A stretch of DNA of 64,000 bases from Pelodera strongyloides (lineage: Eukaryota; Nematoda; Chromadorea; Rhabditida; Rhabditidae). Below are positions 35,461 to 47,596 of this stretch, one piece after another. Where the stretch lies: the NCBI GenBank assembly GCA_036852015.1, contig JAANDG010000342.1, forward strand, positions 62,001 through 126,000, in the 5' to 3' direction. Below the pieces are notes generated by a model. The model saw only the letters and a program-made list of their open reading frames with translations, searched no databases and was not told where the DNA came from. A program made the position numbers and the translations under genes. Numbering within the stretch: the stretch's first letter is position 1; each line of letters opens with the position of its first letter.

Positions 35461-38400
35461 TTAGCAAGGTCTGTGATCAGCAGGTCTCTGACGGGGAGCA
35501 GTCCTGATGATGTCATCAACACGGATGATCTGCTCGGCAGCCTCTGCGGCCGAAGAAACCATGCTCATCTTCACGTTGAACGACTCGATCACACCGAGAG
35601 ACACCACATCGGCCACGTCTCCCATTTCGATGTCTAAATAAGGAACATTGAACTAATTGACAAGGACAACAATGATAACAATTGACAACGACAACAATGA
35701 TAGACTCCTAACAGAGACCAAGGGCATATGATAAATAGACTCTGAAACATTATGGTAATAACGTCTCCAAGTTCAATATCTAAACATGGAACTATTGAGC
35801 AAAATGTAACATTAGGCAACAGTGAGCGGATTATACGAGACCATATACTGGATCACAGTTCAACGAAGTTCACCGCAGGAAATTACTCTACCAGTGAGCG
35901 CACACAACAATGCATATGCAAATAAATGTGTAGATACAGTATTACACCAGCATGGTACATGATTACTAAGTTACAAGAGTAGTGACTCACCAATTCCCAT
36001 ACGGTGGTTTCCATTTGCATGCTCAGCTCTGAGTTTTGTGACCAAATCAGCAGAGTCGAGTCCGGCGTTATCGCAGATGATAGTTGGCAGCTGCTGAAGG
36101 GCACGGCCGAAAGCCTCAACGGCAAGAGCCTCCTTACCGGCAACCTAAAATAATCCGTTTCAAATCTGAGTAAAGGTAAAGAAAGCAATAGACAATAACT
36201 CTATGAGAAAACGAATGTTTCTTTACGAATAGAGTTTAGAGTAAAACTTCATAATTGAAAGAATCGTTCTGGACTAGAATTTATGTATCTTGCAGTCGTC
36301 ATCCTGCTCCAAACCAGTTAGTAAAAATAAAAAAAAAACTGATAAAGCCCTTCACGAAATTCACTTCTCATGCAAGAGCGAGGAACGAGTAACCGATATC
36401 AAATTCACCAAAAACAGGTCCCTGACCAGCACATACATTCCTAGCCGTAAAGAAACACAAACGCAAACCTTCTGACTCTCCACGACAATAGCGCTGCTCA
36501 TCAGAATCTCCGACGCTCCGGCTCCGGCCACAGTCTTCGCCTCCCTAACATGGGTGGTGAGCACACAAAGCGCATCGTGCAGAGATCTCTCCGCCTCGTC
36601 GAGAATCTGTTGCGTGGCACCGCGCAGAATAATCGTGCATGCCTCACCTGAAAGCAAAACATGTAGTAACGCAGCCTTCGCGTATAAATCAACCGAGTAC
36701 ACTAATACAATCAGTGTTTGGCACTGTTTGGGATATATTTAAAAAAAAGTAGATATAAAATTCAAAGATCAAAGATCAAATGGGCGGGCGAGTCGCACAT
36801 ACCGAGTGGGACTCCACTGAATCTGAGCAGTCTGTCCTCGCCAATCATCACCTCCTCAATCTTCTCACAAGTTCCCAGTTTCACGTCGGGAGTGTCAAAG
36901 GTGGAGACAATCTCGCCACCTGAAAACAAAAACGAGGTGCTAAATTACAAGTTGGACTTCTTTTAGCCGGACGAGTATCTGGGATTGGATACGTTAAGCG
37001 GTTCTTAGTTTCTTAGTTAGGATATCTAGGATTGGAAACGTTAAGAGGCTCTTAGGATACATAGGACTGGATACGTAAGTTAGGCGGCTCTTAGTTGGTT
37101 AGCTTTTAAATGTTTAATTAGTTAGAATACGTTGACGATTTCCTAGTTAGCTGGTTAGCTCGCGTACCCCGAATATCTCCACTGGTGTAATTTCACGCGC
37201 ATGCAAATAGTTGAAGAACAGCTAAACCACTACAGGGGGGAATGGAACATGTATTGATAAGAAATTTTTTTAGCAAATTATTACAAAAAATAGTGGAAAA
37301 CTCACCAAGAACAAGAGCCAGTCTCTCAATTCCTTCAAAATCAGCGTGCTCGATCGCCATAACCTTGGCATCGGCGAACAACTGCTCGGGGTAGTTGTAG
37401 ATCAGTTGTCTATTGATGAACACATCGCACTTGTGGGCGAGAATCCTGTCCACCTAGATTCAAAATGTGGGAGTAAAATCGCTCGGAAAAACTTCCAAAA
37501 TTCAAAAAACATTGGACTTGAGCAAATTGTGCCACTTGTGCTTGGAAATCATATCTAGCAAGAATAATGCGCATACAATTTGAGGGCTTAATATCCGATA
37601 ACTAGGAAGGCAGAATAGGTAGAATGCAAGGCATAATAATAATAAAGGTTTATTGATTACATAAATAACATATAATCAAAAGGCACCCTAAGACGGCCAT
37701 GCGTATAAAAACATCCCATACTGACAAGGGACCATCGCATACATTGCAGCCTATGCGCAACGTCCGAGTTCGATACGTAGAGGAATATAGCCAATAACAA
37801 TATATGGATAAATTCAAATGCACAAAGATATCCAACCTTCTCCTTCATCTTAATCTTCTCCGCGGCTTCCAGTTCTGCCACCTTGGCGACAGAGTCGACA
37901 CGCACACGAGAACCAAACACTTTCACCTAAATAATTGAGATATTGAGATACATAAGAATACAGGAGATTCTCTTCTGAAGCATATAATGTCCTATAGTGA
38001 TTGTTCACTATCAATCAAAGGAAACTTATCAATAAAAACGATTGATTTCAAACGTCCGCCGAAGCAAACGAATCGTTTTCGGGTTTGAAAAAAGATGGAT
38101 TGATTGGCCAATTGGCCTGGTTTGTTTGACAAATTTCTAATGATTTTGTGGAAGATTAAGAATCTTTTTTATAGAGGGTTGCTTAGATAACTCGTACTTT
38201 GTCAGTGTCCATGGGCGTATTTGCAATAAGAATCCTCGGATTTGTGGCAGTCCTGGGTTGAGAATGACCAGGCAGTTTCTCCAACAGAAATCCTAGAATA
38301 GGCGTTGAAACATTAAAGAATTGTACTTTCCTAGCGGCATCACAGATCACACAACCGGACAAAATCGTAGGGCAGATTCGCGGTAAGGATGAGCTTCGCT

Positions 38401-40993
38401 AGAATGAACACCAGGGGTACAGGTTGGTGCGTGAAAACACGCACGAACTACCTCCGGATTGGGTTTGACCACCTCCGGAAGCGATTCGAAGTTAATATAT
38501 TTGAGCGAAACATGGTGTTTTATTAAAACGGTACATCACTAATCACTAGGCTAAAGAAACCACATCCACTCCACTTACGTACGGAATTTATACCCGACCA
38601 CCCTTCTCTGAGATCCCCATCAAACATAAACTAACCACATGCAAAAAGTTCCACATGCAAAAAGTTATAATTGTGTTATGGACTCACCTTCATCCAGATA
38701 GGATTCACTCATGGCTCCACCCAATTTTTTGATCACTTGAATTGCATCCAGATTACCGGAACCCTGTAGCAACAAAAACAATGATGACGACGAATTAGAT
38801 TACCAAGCAAAGCAGGGTTATTATTTTTTTATTGTAGATCCTGCATTAGAGATAGTAAAATCAATCAAAATACAAAACAGCCGCAATGAGGGCGGGCGGG
38901 CGAGGAATACAAAAAGAATATTGCTAGCCTTATAACTGCGCTAATAATAGAGTAGGAAAACACGCCTAGATGAAAATTCAGATTACACCAACAACCGAAC
39001 ATTACCTGGAGCAATAGATAATCAAACAAACAGAAAAATAAAATACCTTGAGGCGGAGAACGGCATCAACAGCCAGCTGCGAAAAGTGTTCTTTGTGTTG
39101 GGAAAGAATCTTGGAGCCAAGAGTAGTGCGAGCAATCTTCAAAAGGTCATCGCGAAGCGCCTCACTATAAATAAGCAGGGATTTACTATTGCACTGTATA
39201 ATGGGGTTTCCAAGTATGCTGAAAATTTACCGTATCCTGGAACTACACGAGAATATTTTTTTTATTTTTCATATTATGTATGCAGGTTTCGTGCAGAAAT
39301 ACGGTAGTATTGGCAGAATCACACCGAATTGGGATATTTGGAAACCCATAAATGTACCACCACATGAAGAACATGCAAAACACCTCGTAAATAGTGAATT
39401 GAAAATAAATAGTTCAAAACTATGCGCCCAAGCCCACGGATGATAATCTCCTCTGAATAAACATTTAAACAACGATGATGCAATTTAACGGCATTACGGT
39501 ACTTCAAATGATCCCAAACAAAACGAAGAACCTACCCTTCTCCCGATGGCAAAGCACTGTCTCTCAATGCCTGCTGGGCAATCTTCAGAGCTCTCCTATA
39601 TCCCGTGATAATAGTTTGTGGGTGAATCCTCTGTGCCACCAACTTCTCGGCCTCGCGCAACAATTCAGCGGCGAGCACAGTAACAGAGGTGGTACCGTCT
39701 CCGACCTCACTGTCCTGAGTCATGGACATATCTAAATCAAACACTGTACTTATGGATCCCATTTAGCTCTTAACAAACAGTACACACATTTTCTTTATGG
39801 ACTCCATTTATTTGCACTTCTTGGCGTTATTCCGTGAGAAAATCGCGAACCAAACATCTCCGGAGGCGAAAGATATGTTGTATATTCGTGTGAAACATCG
39901 ACATATAAACACACGAACAACAAGCTAATCAGAACTTCACTACGCTACGCACATTATTTATGCCCTAATTGAAAAACTGCCTCAAATGGACGTGGAAAAA
40001 CGGAAGCCAACACATATTGTCAGATGCAGAATTCAGCAGAATAAACCATAAAATGCGCACTCAATATCCATGGACCACGTACCGACAAGGACCTTTGAAG
40101 CAGGATTGTCCACTCCAATTGACTTCAAAATAGTGGCGCCATCGTTGGTAACTTTGATCGACTGCTGATTCGGTCCTCCAACCATCAGGATTTTGTCCTA
40201 GAGTGTGGAAAGTTTAAATTTCAGTTACATCCGGGGACCCGGGCTACTTAAAATAAATGACCAGATATTGACTTTCTAAAAACTGAGCAGAATAATTGAG
40301 TACGCGCAATTGTTAGCTCGAATATTAACGGTGTAATGGTTATCGCATTAGCTGTTTAGCAGCTTTAGCAAGGGTTCAGGATGGACTTTCCGAAAACGAA
40401 ACCGGCGAAATTCCCGTTCGGGACGGCCATCTCACCGCTTTTAATACATTAGTGATTTTACGAGCTAATTTACACAGCATTTTGCGTGTTTATTAAAATG
40501 CATAAATTGTTCCGGGAAGTCCATCCCAAACGCGCCCTCAATTAATCCAGTCACTGTCCTAGCCATTACGAAGATTCTCTCAAACTTCAACTTAAACAAG
40601 GACATCCCAATATCATTATGTCGAACGTTACTAACGACGGGCTGTGTGGCGGAATACCAACTTGCCGTTTGGATACTACCCTAATGCAAAGCACAATCAG
40701 TGCTAAAACCCAGCGACAATTACACGACAGGGTACAATGCAACGCGCTTCCCTTGCTTAGACCGGGAACGGACTGGTCGCGATACAAGATATAGTTTCTG
40801 TATTCCGTCGTACTTAGTACTTATCTCCTACTTCTTTCTAAGAAGGAACTCATCATAATCATACCATTCCTTTTGGACCAAGGGTAGATTTAACGAGATC
40901 CCCAATCGCGATGGCTCCTACGAACGAGGAGAGACGAGCATTCTCTCCGCGCTCATCACTGGCATTATCCTTCAGAACCTGCACCGGCAGCAT
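35461..40993 (-). CDS. cct-2: T-complex chaperonin subunit beta (CCT-2)
   Basis: Twelve exons, listed 5' to 3' on the minus strand: 40865-40993, 40083-40197, 39536-39731, 39047-39164, 38688-38763, 38198-38292, 37837-37926, 37306-37453, 36803-36919, 36469-36647, 35991-36144, 35461-35633. They give 529 residues (human CCT2 has 535). CCT is the cytosolic ring ATPase that folds actin and tubulin. Nucleotide-binding motifs are [13 protein letters not shown] (31-43), TNDGATIL and GDGTTSV (92-98). Subunit-specific stretches are [44 protein letters not shown] and LHDALCVL; the C-terminus ends ADHRPC, close to the vertebrate DHHPC. The ATG follows a TTCCAG acceptor by seven bases. It is divergent from the TMEM60-like gene and convergent with sds-22. 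Intron 3 holds a family-B element at 39200-39350. Confidence 0.96.
39200..39350. mobile_element. Family-B miniature element, copy 3
   Basis: ATGGGGTTTCCAAGTATGCT at the left and TATTTGGAAACCCAT at the right; the body is in inverted orientation relative to the copies at 3364 and 9222. It lies in a cct-2 intron. TA at both borders. Confidence 0.8.
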
Positions 40994-41747
40994 TTTTACC
41001 CTGGAAGAAAGTACAAAATTACTAAAACTCTTAAATAATTCCGTTAAGTATCATAAATCCACCGTGCCTTTACATGTCGGGGGAGAGGGAGCCGCAGTGA
41101 AAGGCACACGGGATATAAACGAGAAATTTAACACTTATTAGATGGAAGCCCTTGCGAGCCCACATCCGGATGCCCTGGAAACATTCACCCCTAGTTTTTC
41201 ACATGTACGCATTCCATTGTTGTACATAGTTTTTGTCGCTTGTTATATGCGCTTTGTTACTCTCATTGTTATTTGTTTTGTTGTTGTTGTTGTTATATTA
41301 TTATTGTCGTTTTTTTGTCTTCCGCTTTACTTCGGTGTACACTGAATAAAGTATTCATATATATATAAACTTGACACCGCATTTCTGCTTCTAATACGTG
41401 CGCGCAACTGAGCACTAACATTTAACAAGAAAATATTACCAAAAAACCTCTAAAATAATCAAAAGAGAGTATTTCTTATTAGTAGAATTTTAGATTGTGC
41501 GAGAAATTCAGTTTAAGAAAATCTGAAAGGAATTAGGTCTCGATCGGATGACTCTCATACTGTAGGTTGGTGCGATGAAAATGCAACTTGCAGGCACATT
41601 GCACTTTTCTAGCGGGCTTCGACGACTCTGGCTTTTTGTTTTGTTTTCTATTTATATTATTTTTCTCGTTGTGTGTTATATTAATGTATTGTTAATTATA
41701 TCACGCATGACCCCATTATTCACTGTCCATTTTGTTTCAGTTTACGA
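40994..41747. other. Divergent promoter region of cct-2 and the TMEM60-like gene
   Basis: About 750 bp between divergent start codons. It has a CA/GT-poor, T-rich stretch at 41270-41320 and no recognisable gene. A TTTCAG acceptor ends at 41740, seven bases before the right-hand ATG. Confidence 0.5.
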
Positions 41748-42313
41748 ATGGGTATCGGAACAGGGCACCGTTGCGTGATCGTGTGGCTCCATCTTCTTCT
41801 CGTTCTTGTTTTCTTGGTTGTTTATCTCGACAGAGCAGAACCCAGAGATCCTGTGGTTCTATTCGGAATTGTGGCGGTCACGGACATACTCACCTTACTC
41901 GGAGTAGTTATATTCCTCATCCGTTCTATCGTCGGAGGAGCGCAGGTGTGGTGATAGTTATGGAAGATCTAAAACATAGATTTTGGAATTGTTAGTCTGC
42001 GTTTAGTTTTATTACATATTAGTTGTTCTTATTTTTAACTCACTGATGAAATGCTGTTTAGGAAAACAATCCGTCAACTTCTCGCTTCTTAAACTGCTTG
42101 TGTGTGGCACGTCCATGGATTACCTATCTCGTGCTCGTTGTTCTCAAAATCTGGTTCGACGCTGCTCTCTATGCTAGGCTAATATTCGTGCCCGGTGGAT
42201 GGCCATCTTTTATTTCCGTAATTGCTCCTCTATGGGGTATCCTGATAATTATCCTAATTGACCTCACAGCGAGAATTTATAGAATACAGAAGCAAGCCAC
42301 TTTATCACAATAA
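41748..42313 (+). CDS. Four-pass transmembrane protein, TMEM60-like
   Basis: Two exons, 41748-41945 and 42062-42313, give 149 residues. Hydrophobicity shows four membrane segments: roughly residues 10-27 (VIVWLHLLLVLVFLVVYL), 38-60, 80-98 and 112-132. The length and pattern resemble TMEM60: a W-L-x-x-L first helix ending in L-D-x-x-x-P, D-x-L-x-L-L in the second helix, LKIWFDAALYARL at the third and APLWGILIIIL in the last. The function of TMEM60 is not established. The short cytosolic tail is RIYRIQKQATLSQ. The start follows a TTGTTTCAG acceptor by seven bases, as in the other housekeeping genes. The family call rests on memory of the human sequence and needs an alignment. Confidence 0.7.
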
Positions 42314-43274
42314 AGTGTTCGTTGGGTTTCCCTATGGTATTTACAGTGTTGCTTCAATTTCCTACAAAGTGGCAATTTCTACAATTGAATTATTGTTGAT
42401 ACATTCTCACATGTATTATGCTCATCATATTTCTCATCTTGTTTTAATTTTTATATCGAACGATCTCCTTGATATACGGCTTACAGACGGGTCTCATTCT
42501 TGCGAAATAAAGTTTTTCTTTTGTGACGTCTTTGTTTGATAAATTACAATATATACATAAGGAATATGTCAGTACATAGCAATATCCAAACAAAAGTCAT
42601 TTTTAAAACAATGATGTCGAGTAAAATGTAGTTCTCGAACTGTACAAGATTTTTCTAGATGGTTGCCGTTATCACGTATTAGAATAAATTATTTGTAAAC
42701 ACATTTTAAAGAAAAATGACGTAAAATTACTAACAACAATAACAGAAAACAAAAAAAGAAAGCACCAGACTTATGGTTGGGGTTAGACTGGGTTTGCTTA
42801 AACCTACGTATATTTCGTACAGTACATCTAATTATCGTTCATTGATGCTTTAAGTTTTTCATAATCTTATTCCTATTCTTCAAAACATATCTTTCATCCT
42901 GCCTTTACACGAAACAAACAAACCTTTCATAACTATTGTACATACAATTATTTTTATTTTTAATGTTCAGGATACCGTTACTGTATAATTTGCATGTATA
43001 AAAGTATCGTAGGAAATTTGCTCTTGTTCGTTGACCTTCTATTTATGATGATCTCTCTCCTTCCTGCTTCATCTAATAATCCCCCCATTAAGCCGTTTAT
43101 CCTATCACAACATTATAAGCAAAGAGATAGAGATAGACAGTTGTTTGTAAGTGATAGCCTGGGTGTTGATCCGGCATCAACTGGTAGGGGCAGTCTCTGA
43201 CTGCAGACCTGTTACAATCACAGAGCCTTTATAGGTTCGCGCCTTTCGGATGTTATCCTCAGCTCGGTTTAGCG
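42314..43274. promoter_or_regulatory. Upstream region of cuticlin gene 1
   Basis: 960 bp without a gene. A TATA-like CCTTTATAGG is centred about 45 bases before the ATG (TATA at 43230-43233). Two GATA motifs in AGAGATAGAGATAGAC lie at 43126-43129 and 43132-43135. GATA factors drive many epidermal cuticle genes in C. elegans; their use here is inference. No acceptor abuts the ATG. Confidence 0.45.
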
Positions 43275-45959
43275 ATGTACAAGTTCATCGTTGTCTTGTC
43301 ACTTGTCGTCTACGTCCATGCGATTCCCATTGATAACGGTGTGGAAGGGGAGCCAGAGATTGAATGCGGACCCTCGAGTATTACGGTCAACTTTAACACA
43401 AGGCAAGACCTACAGTACCTATGTTTATTTAGTTATTATATAATTGTTTGCAATTTAAAAGCTTAGATTGTTGTGTTTATTTCCATTCGAATTTCCTTGT
43501 TTGTCACTTTGCAAATTTGCATATCTGCGTTCAAACATACTGCTTTCGAACATTTTTTTAAAATGTTGAATTGTGCGAACAGCTGCGGCTTTCTTCTATT
43601 CCTCTCTATATATTCAATTTTTTCTGAACGATTCGTGCAATCTATGCTCCGTATCTGCAATGAGCCGAGCTTGTACATCGAAGGAGCCCGATGTCCGACT
43701 CTTTCCGTTTGTAAACATATTTCAACAATAACGATTTTATTTAGAAACCCATTTGAAGGACATGTGTACGTAAAGGGACTCTACGACCAAGCAGGATGTA
43801 GAAATGATGAGAATGGCAGACAGGCACGTGTTTGCCAATTATCATAGTGCACTACTAATTACTGGCACCCAAAAGTTGTGGGGGGATTCCCCCCAAAACC
43901 ACTTGTAAAAAAACTTGGTAACCAGAATCTTGACCTTGTCATAATGCTTGTGAGAATTACTGATTGAAGCTTGATAATCAATCTTCTGTCCCTGCTAATT
44001 GTAAGAAATGATTGTGTAGTCGACTTCTCCTTCCCAGAATTCTGTATGCTCACCGTAGTCCGGGCGCTACGGGTTATTGGTTACTCACCTCTAAATCATC
44101 TTGTCACCTGCAACAGAAACCATTTTCAGGTTGCCGGCATTGAACTCCCCTTCGATTCGTGTAACGTTGCCCGTACCCGGTCACTGAACCCTCGTGGAGT
44201 GTTCGTCACCACAACGGTCGTCATCTCGTTCCATCCACAGTTCGTCACTAAGGTATGTGGCGGGAACAAATCAAGGTTTCATACCTCCCCGTTGTCAACT
44301 ATACAATACTTTTATCGTTCAGATCGATCGTGCCTACCGTATCCAGTGCTTCTACATGGAGGCCGACAAGACTGTCAGCCAACAGATCGAAGTCTCCGAA
44401 CTGACGACTGCGTTCCAGACACAGGCTAGTTGTCCCACTGGTTTCTTATAAAACATAAACTAAAGAGGGTCCATCCGTCAGAATTCGTGATCGTCATATG
44501 CGACCTAACTGGGTGGTCTTCTGGATTCTTATAAACAGTGTCAGCCTTGTTTTGCTAGTAATTAACACACCTGGCAACTCGCCAAACCGGAAGTGTGCAT
44601 ATAGGCACCTGAACGAACTAGTGTTAGTTAGGGTGCTCATGACCAGGCTTCGAAGAGTGTACGACGGGTAGATCATCTGATAGTCTACGAGCTAATAACC
44701 CCTCCTTAGGTTGTCCCAATGCCCGTGTGCAAGTACGAAATTCTGGAGGGCGGACCGACCGGACAACCAATTCAGTTCGCTACCATTGGACAACAGGTCA
44801 GAGAGCTAATTCTACTTTTTTGTTTTAACAAATGATGGTGTCATGAATAAGCCTGCACTATTTACCAAAAAAAGGATGCATACATACCACGCAGTACGTT
44901 ATCGGATATTTACATGTCACGTACACTGAGAACCTCAGCATTTGGAGCAAGTGTTGGCGAGTAAGTCTGTAAGTCTATATCCATACTACAATATAATCTA
45001 GGTGTACCACAAGTGGACTTGCGACTCCGAGACAACTGACACTTTCTGTGCCGTCGTCCACTCTTGCACTGTCGACGATGGAAACGGCGACACGATCCAG
45101 ATCCTCAACACGGATGGATGTGCTCTCGATAAGTTCTTGCTCAACAATCTTGAGTACCCCACGGACCTGACGGCTGGACAGGAGGCTCACGTCTACAAGT
45201 TTGCTGATCGTGCTCAGCTGTTCTATCAGTGCCAGGTAGGGAAGCATCGTTATCCATGTTTAAGTTCGTAATGAGTATAATGTTTCGACCTTCGACCCTC
45301 TCCTTATCCTCGTCTTATGCTTCAGATTGCGATCACTATCAAGGAGCCAAACAGCGAATGTGCCCGTCCTCAGTGTACTGAGCCTCAAGGTTTTGGAGCC
45401 ACCAAGGCCGGAACACGAGCTGCGAGGGAGGAGGAGGTGGGGGCATTATTTATTGAATTTCACTACAAGTTTTACAATCACTTGCATTTATTAAATTGTG
45501 TTTTAATGGTATAATTGTTTTTGAAGGTCGGACCTGTCGGAGGACCACCCACACTTCGTCTGCTCAAGAAGAGAGAGGCTCCCGTGGAGGACACTTTGGA
45601 CGTACGAGCCGAGCTCTCCACCCTCGACATCACTGCTGATGTAGGTCTTCTCTCTCTCTCTCTCTCTCTGTCCCTCTCTCACTCTCTCTCTCTCTCCCTC
45701 ATTATGGTTCTATCAGTCTTATGCCGTCTCTCTATCTCGTCGGGTACTTTTCAGCCAATTTAAGAAATATTTCCAGGATGCTCATCTCCCATCTCGTGCT
45801 ATGGCTCGTGAGCAGATCCTCCATGCTCCTCTCCGTGAAGGTCTCTGCGTCTCTCACATCTCGTTCGCTCTGTTCGTCTGCATCTCTGCATGCATGGTGT
45901 CGGCGTTCGTGTTCTTTGCCTCTCAGATGATGAAGGATGGAAAGAAGGAGATGAACTGA
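43275..45959 (+). CDS. Cuticlin (ZP-domain cuticle protein), copy 1
   Basis: Nine exons, 43275-43402, 43745-43823, 44130-44252, 44323-44424, 44710-44796, 45002-45235, 45326-45436, 45527-45640 and 45777-45959, give 386 residues. Signal peptide 1-16, then mature IPIDNGVEGEPEIECGPSSI. The ZP domain spans about 30-275 with conserved cysteines and stretches such as GHVYVKGLYD, GCRND, LNPRGVFVTTTVVISFHPQF, RIQCFYMEADKTVS, YEILEGGP, WTCDSETTDTFCAVVHSC and CALDKFLLNNLEYPTDL. These match CUT-1/CUT-3-type nematode cuticlins, which polymerise beneath the cuticle. A furin-like RLLKKR site (299-304) precedes a membrane anchor at about 354-374. Three donors are GC (43403, 43824, 44425). The exon 8 acceptor is AAG. 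It is convergent with the paralogue at 47597-50645. Confidence 0.93.
45649..45700. repeat. CT microsatellite
   Basis: (CT)n tract in the last intron of cuticlin gene 1, upstream of the final acceptor. Confidence 0.9.
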
Positions 45960-46138
45960 ACCTCTTCTTAAACTATAAGCCCCTAAGTACTCCCACTTCC
46001 GCCTCTCCACAAAACGTGCAATATATCAGTCTAGCTTTATGGAAGACGTACTGTACTTTTTATGTACTGTACTGGGCGCTTTTCTGTGAAAATAAAGCGT
46101 ATTATGCAAAAGACTGAATTTCAATAAAGATATCTTTG

Positions 46139-46985
46139 TATTCACTGAGGATTGCAGTTATACAAAAACAGATATCCCAAGAGTTGCGCGCCGCAACGTT
46201 TTGGGGGCGTGATTTGAGCAACTTTGTTTCACGTTTTGGTGCGGGGAACACCACCCCCCACGCGTTGCGCAAGTGGTGCGGCATTGGTGCGAAAAAGCTC
46301 GTCGAACACGTAAAAAGAAAGCACAGTCGTCGGACATAGACTTACAATGAGAACACTCGACGAAACAACACATGATATGCCTGTTAGTTCGGAAGAACAT
46401 CAGTGCAACAACTGTGGTATCATAACATAACATTTATTACGAACATAAAATGTCGCACAAGTTCGTTAATCGGTTTCAAAAACGTTGCCAAAATGGTGCC
46501 GTTCTTGTGCGGGAGCAACACAGACAACCGGAAGCATAAGTTTTGCATTGATATTGTATGCGCAAAATCATTGATGCAAAATGCATGTAAGATGTATTGA
46601 AGATCAATGTTTTTAAAGCGAATATACAACGCATCGTGGACAACTGAATTCTTACTATTTATGCTATTAGCTCGATTTTTTTACTATAATTTATGTTCAT
46701 TTGCATAAGCTGCAGAAGAATGCTGGTGTACACGATGTGTTTCAAAAACTGGCCGTTATTTCGCTTTAATTTTTACGCAATAAAATTTTCAGCAAAACTT
46801 ACGCAATAGCCCAAAAATCGAGATCGATGCTTTTGCGCATGCAAGATCAATGCAAATTTGATGATACTGGCTTTCCATGTAGTTGCGCCCCGCACCATTT
46901 AGGCACTGGAAACACTCGCGCCATTTCGTTGCGGCCCAAAATGGTGCGGCGCACAACTCGCCGGTCTTCAGTGAATCGCGATCTA
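46139..46985. mobile_element. Possible TIR element between the cuticlin genes
   Basis: Near the left, ATTCACTGAGGATTGCAG and then AGAGTTGCGCGCCGCA; near the right, the inverse of nearly the same strings (TGCGGCGCACAACTCG, CAGTGAATC). Interior sequence is rich in GTGCGG and includes a family-A element (46613-46769) and the short repeat shared with 24597. No transposase frame is seen. Limits are approximate. Confidence 0.35.
46613..46769. mobile_element. Family-A miniature element (left end shortened)
   Basis: Begins TTTTAAAGCGAATATACAACG and ends GTTTCAAAAACTGGCCGTT ATTTCGCTTTA; the GGCCGGTTTTTGAAACG block is missing from the left arm. It carries the usual TTATGTTCATTTGCATAAGC core. Confidence 0.75.
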
Positions 46986-47596
46986 CAATCCAGTTACTCA
47001 TGCTGTCATTGAGAGAGCACCCGTATAAACGCCTAATAACAATTGTTTGTTAAATCGTGTTTCACTTCGCACCATATTGCCTAACATATTATTTCGTTTC
47101 CTATCCGGCTACAGGATAAAGACCTACAAAGAACACGAAATAATTGCCGAAAGCACAGAAAACCCGTCGTTGGCAGTTGGCACGACACAACATGTTTTTT
47201 TTTTCACCGAAAAAACTGGTTAGTGACTGGTTTGCGACCATTTGGTGACGACCATTTGATAAAGGTTTTTGATGAAAGTTTGGTCACCACACGGTCACGA
47301 ATTGGATACCAAATGGGTTCACCAATTTCCTATGTATTTGTTAGCCACGGCGTATTCTCCTTTGTTACCGCGATAGCTCTAACACAGTTTGGTTTTCATT
47401 CGACCCCTCTTTTTTCGCTTTCCACCCCAAATGTTTTTTCCTAGACAAATAACAGTGTAATTCCGTTGAACACCAATTTCGATGAATGTTTATTTCGTAG
47501 ATTGCACACGGTATGTCATTTTTGTATATGGCGAGGGAGTATTTTAATGTGGACACCCTTGGAAAGGGCGAGGGAAAGAAGTCACCACGTCCTCTC

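Noticed and set aside
40335..40400. tRNA-like GTGTAATGGTTATCGCATTA with a following GGTTCAGGATG
   Set aside because: The A box looks good, but the B box is poor, no acceptor stem pairs and it lies in a cct-2 intron; at most a tRNA remnant.
41142..41345. Hydrophobic frame upstream of the TMEM60-like gene
   Set aside because: The run of Val/Leu comes from GTT/TTG-rich DNA, has no splice link to 41748 and no signal for a separate gene.
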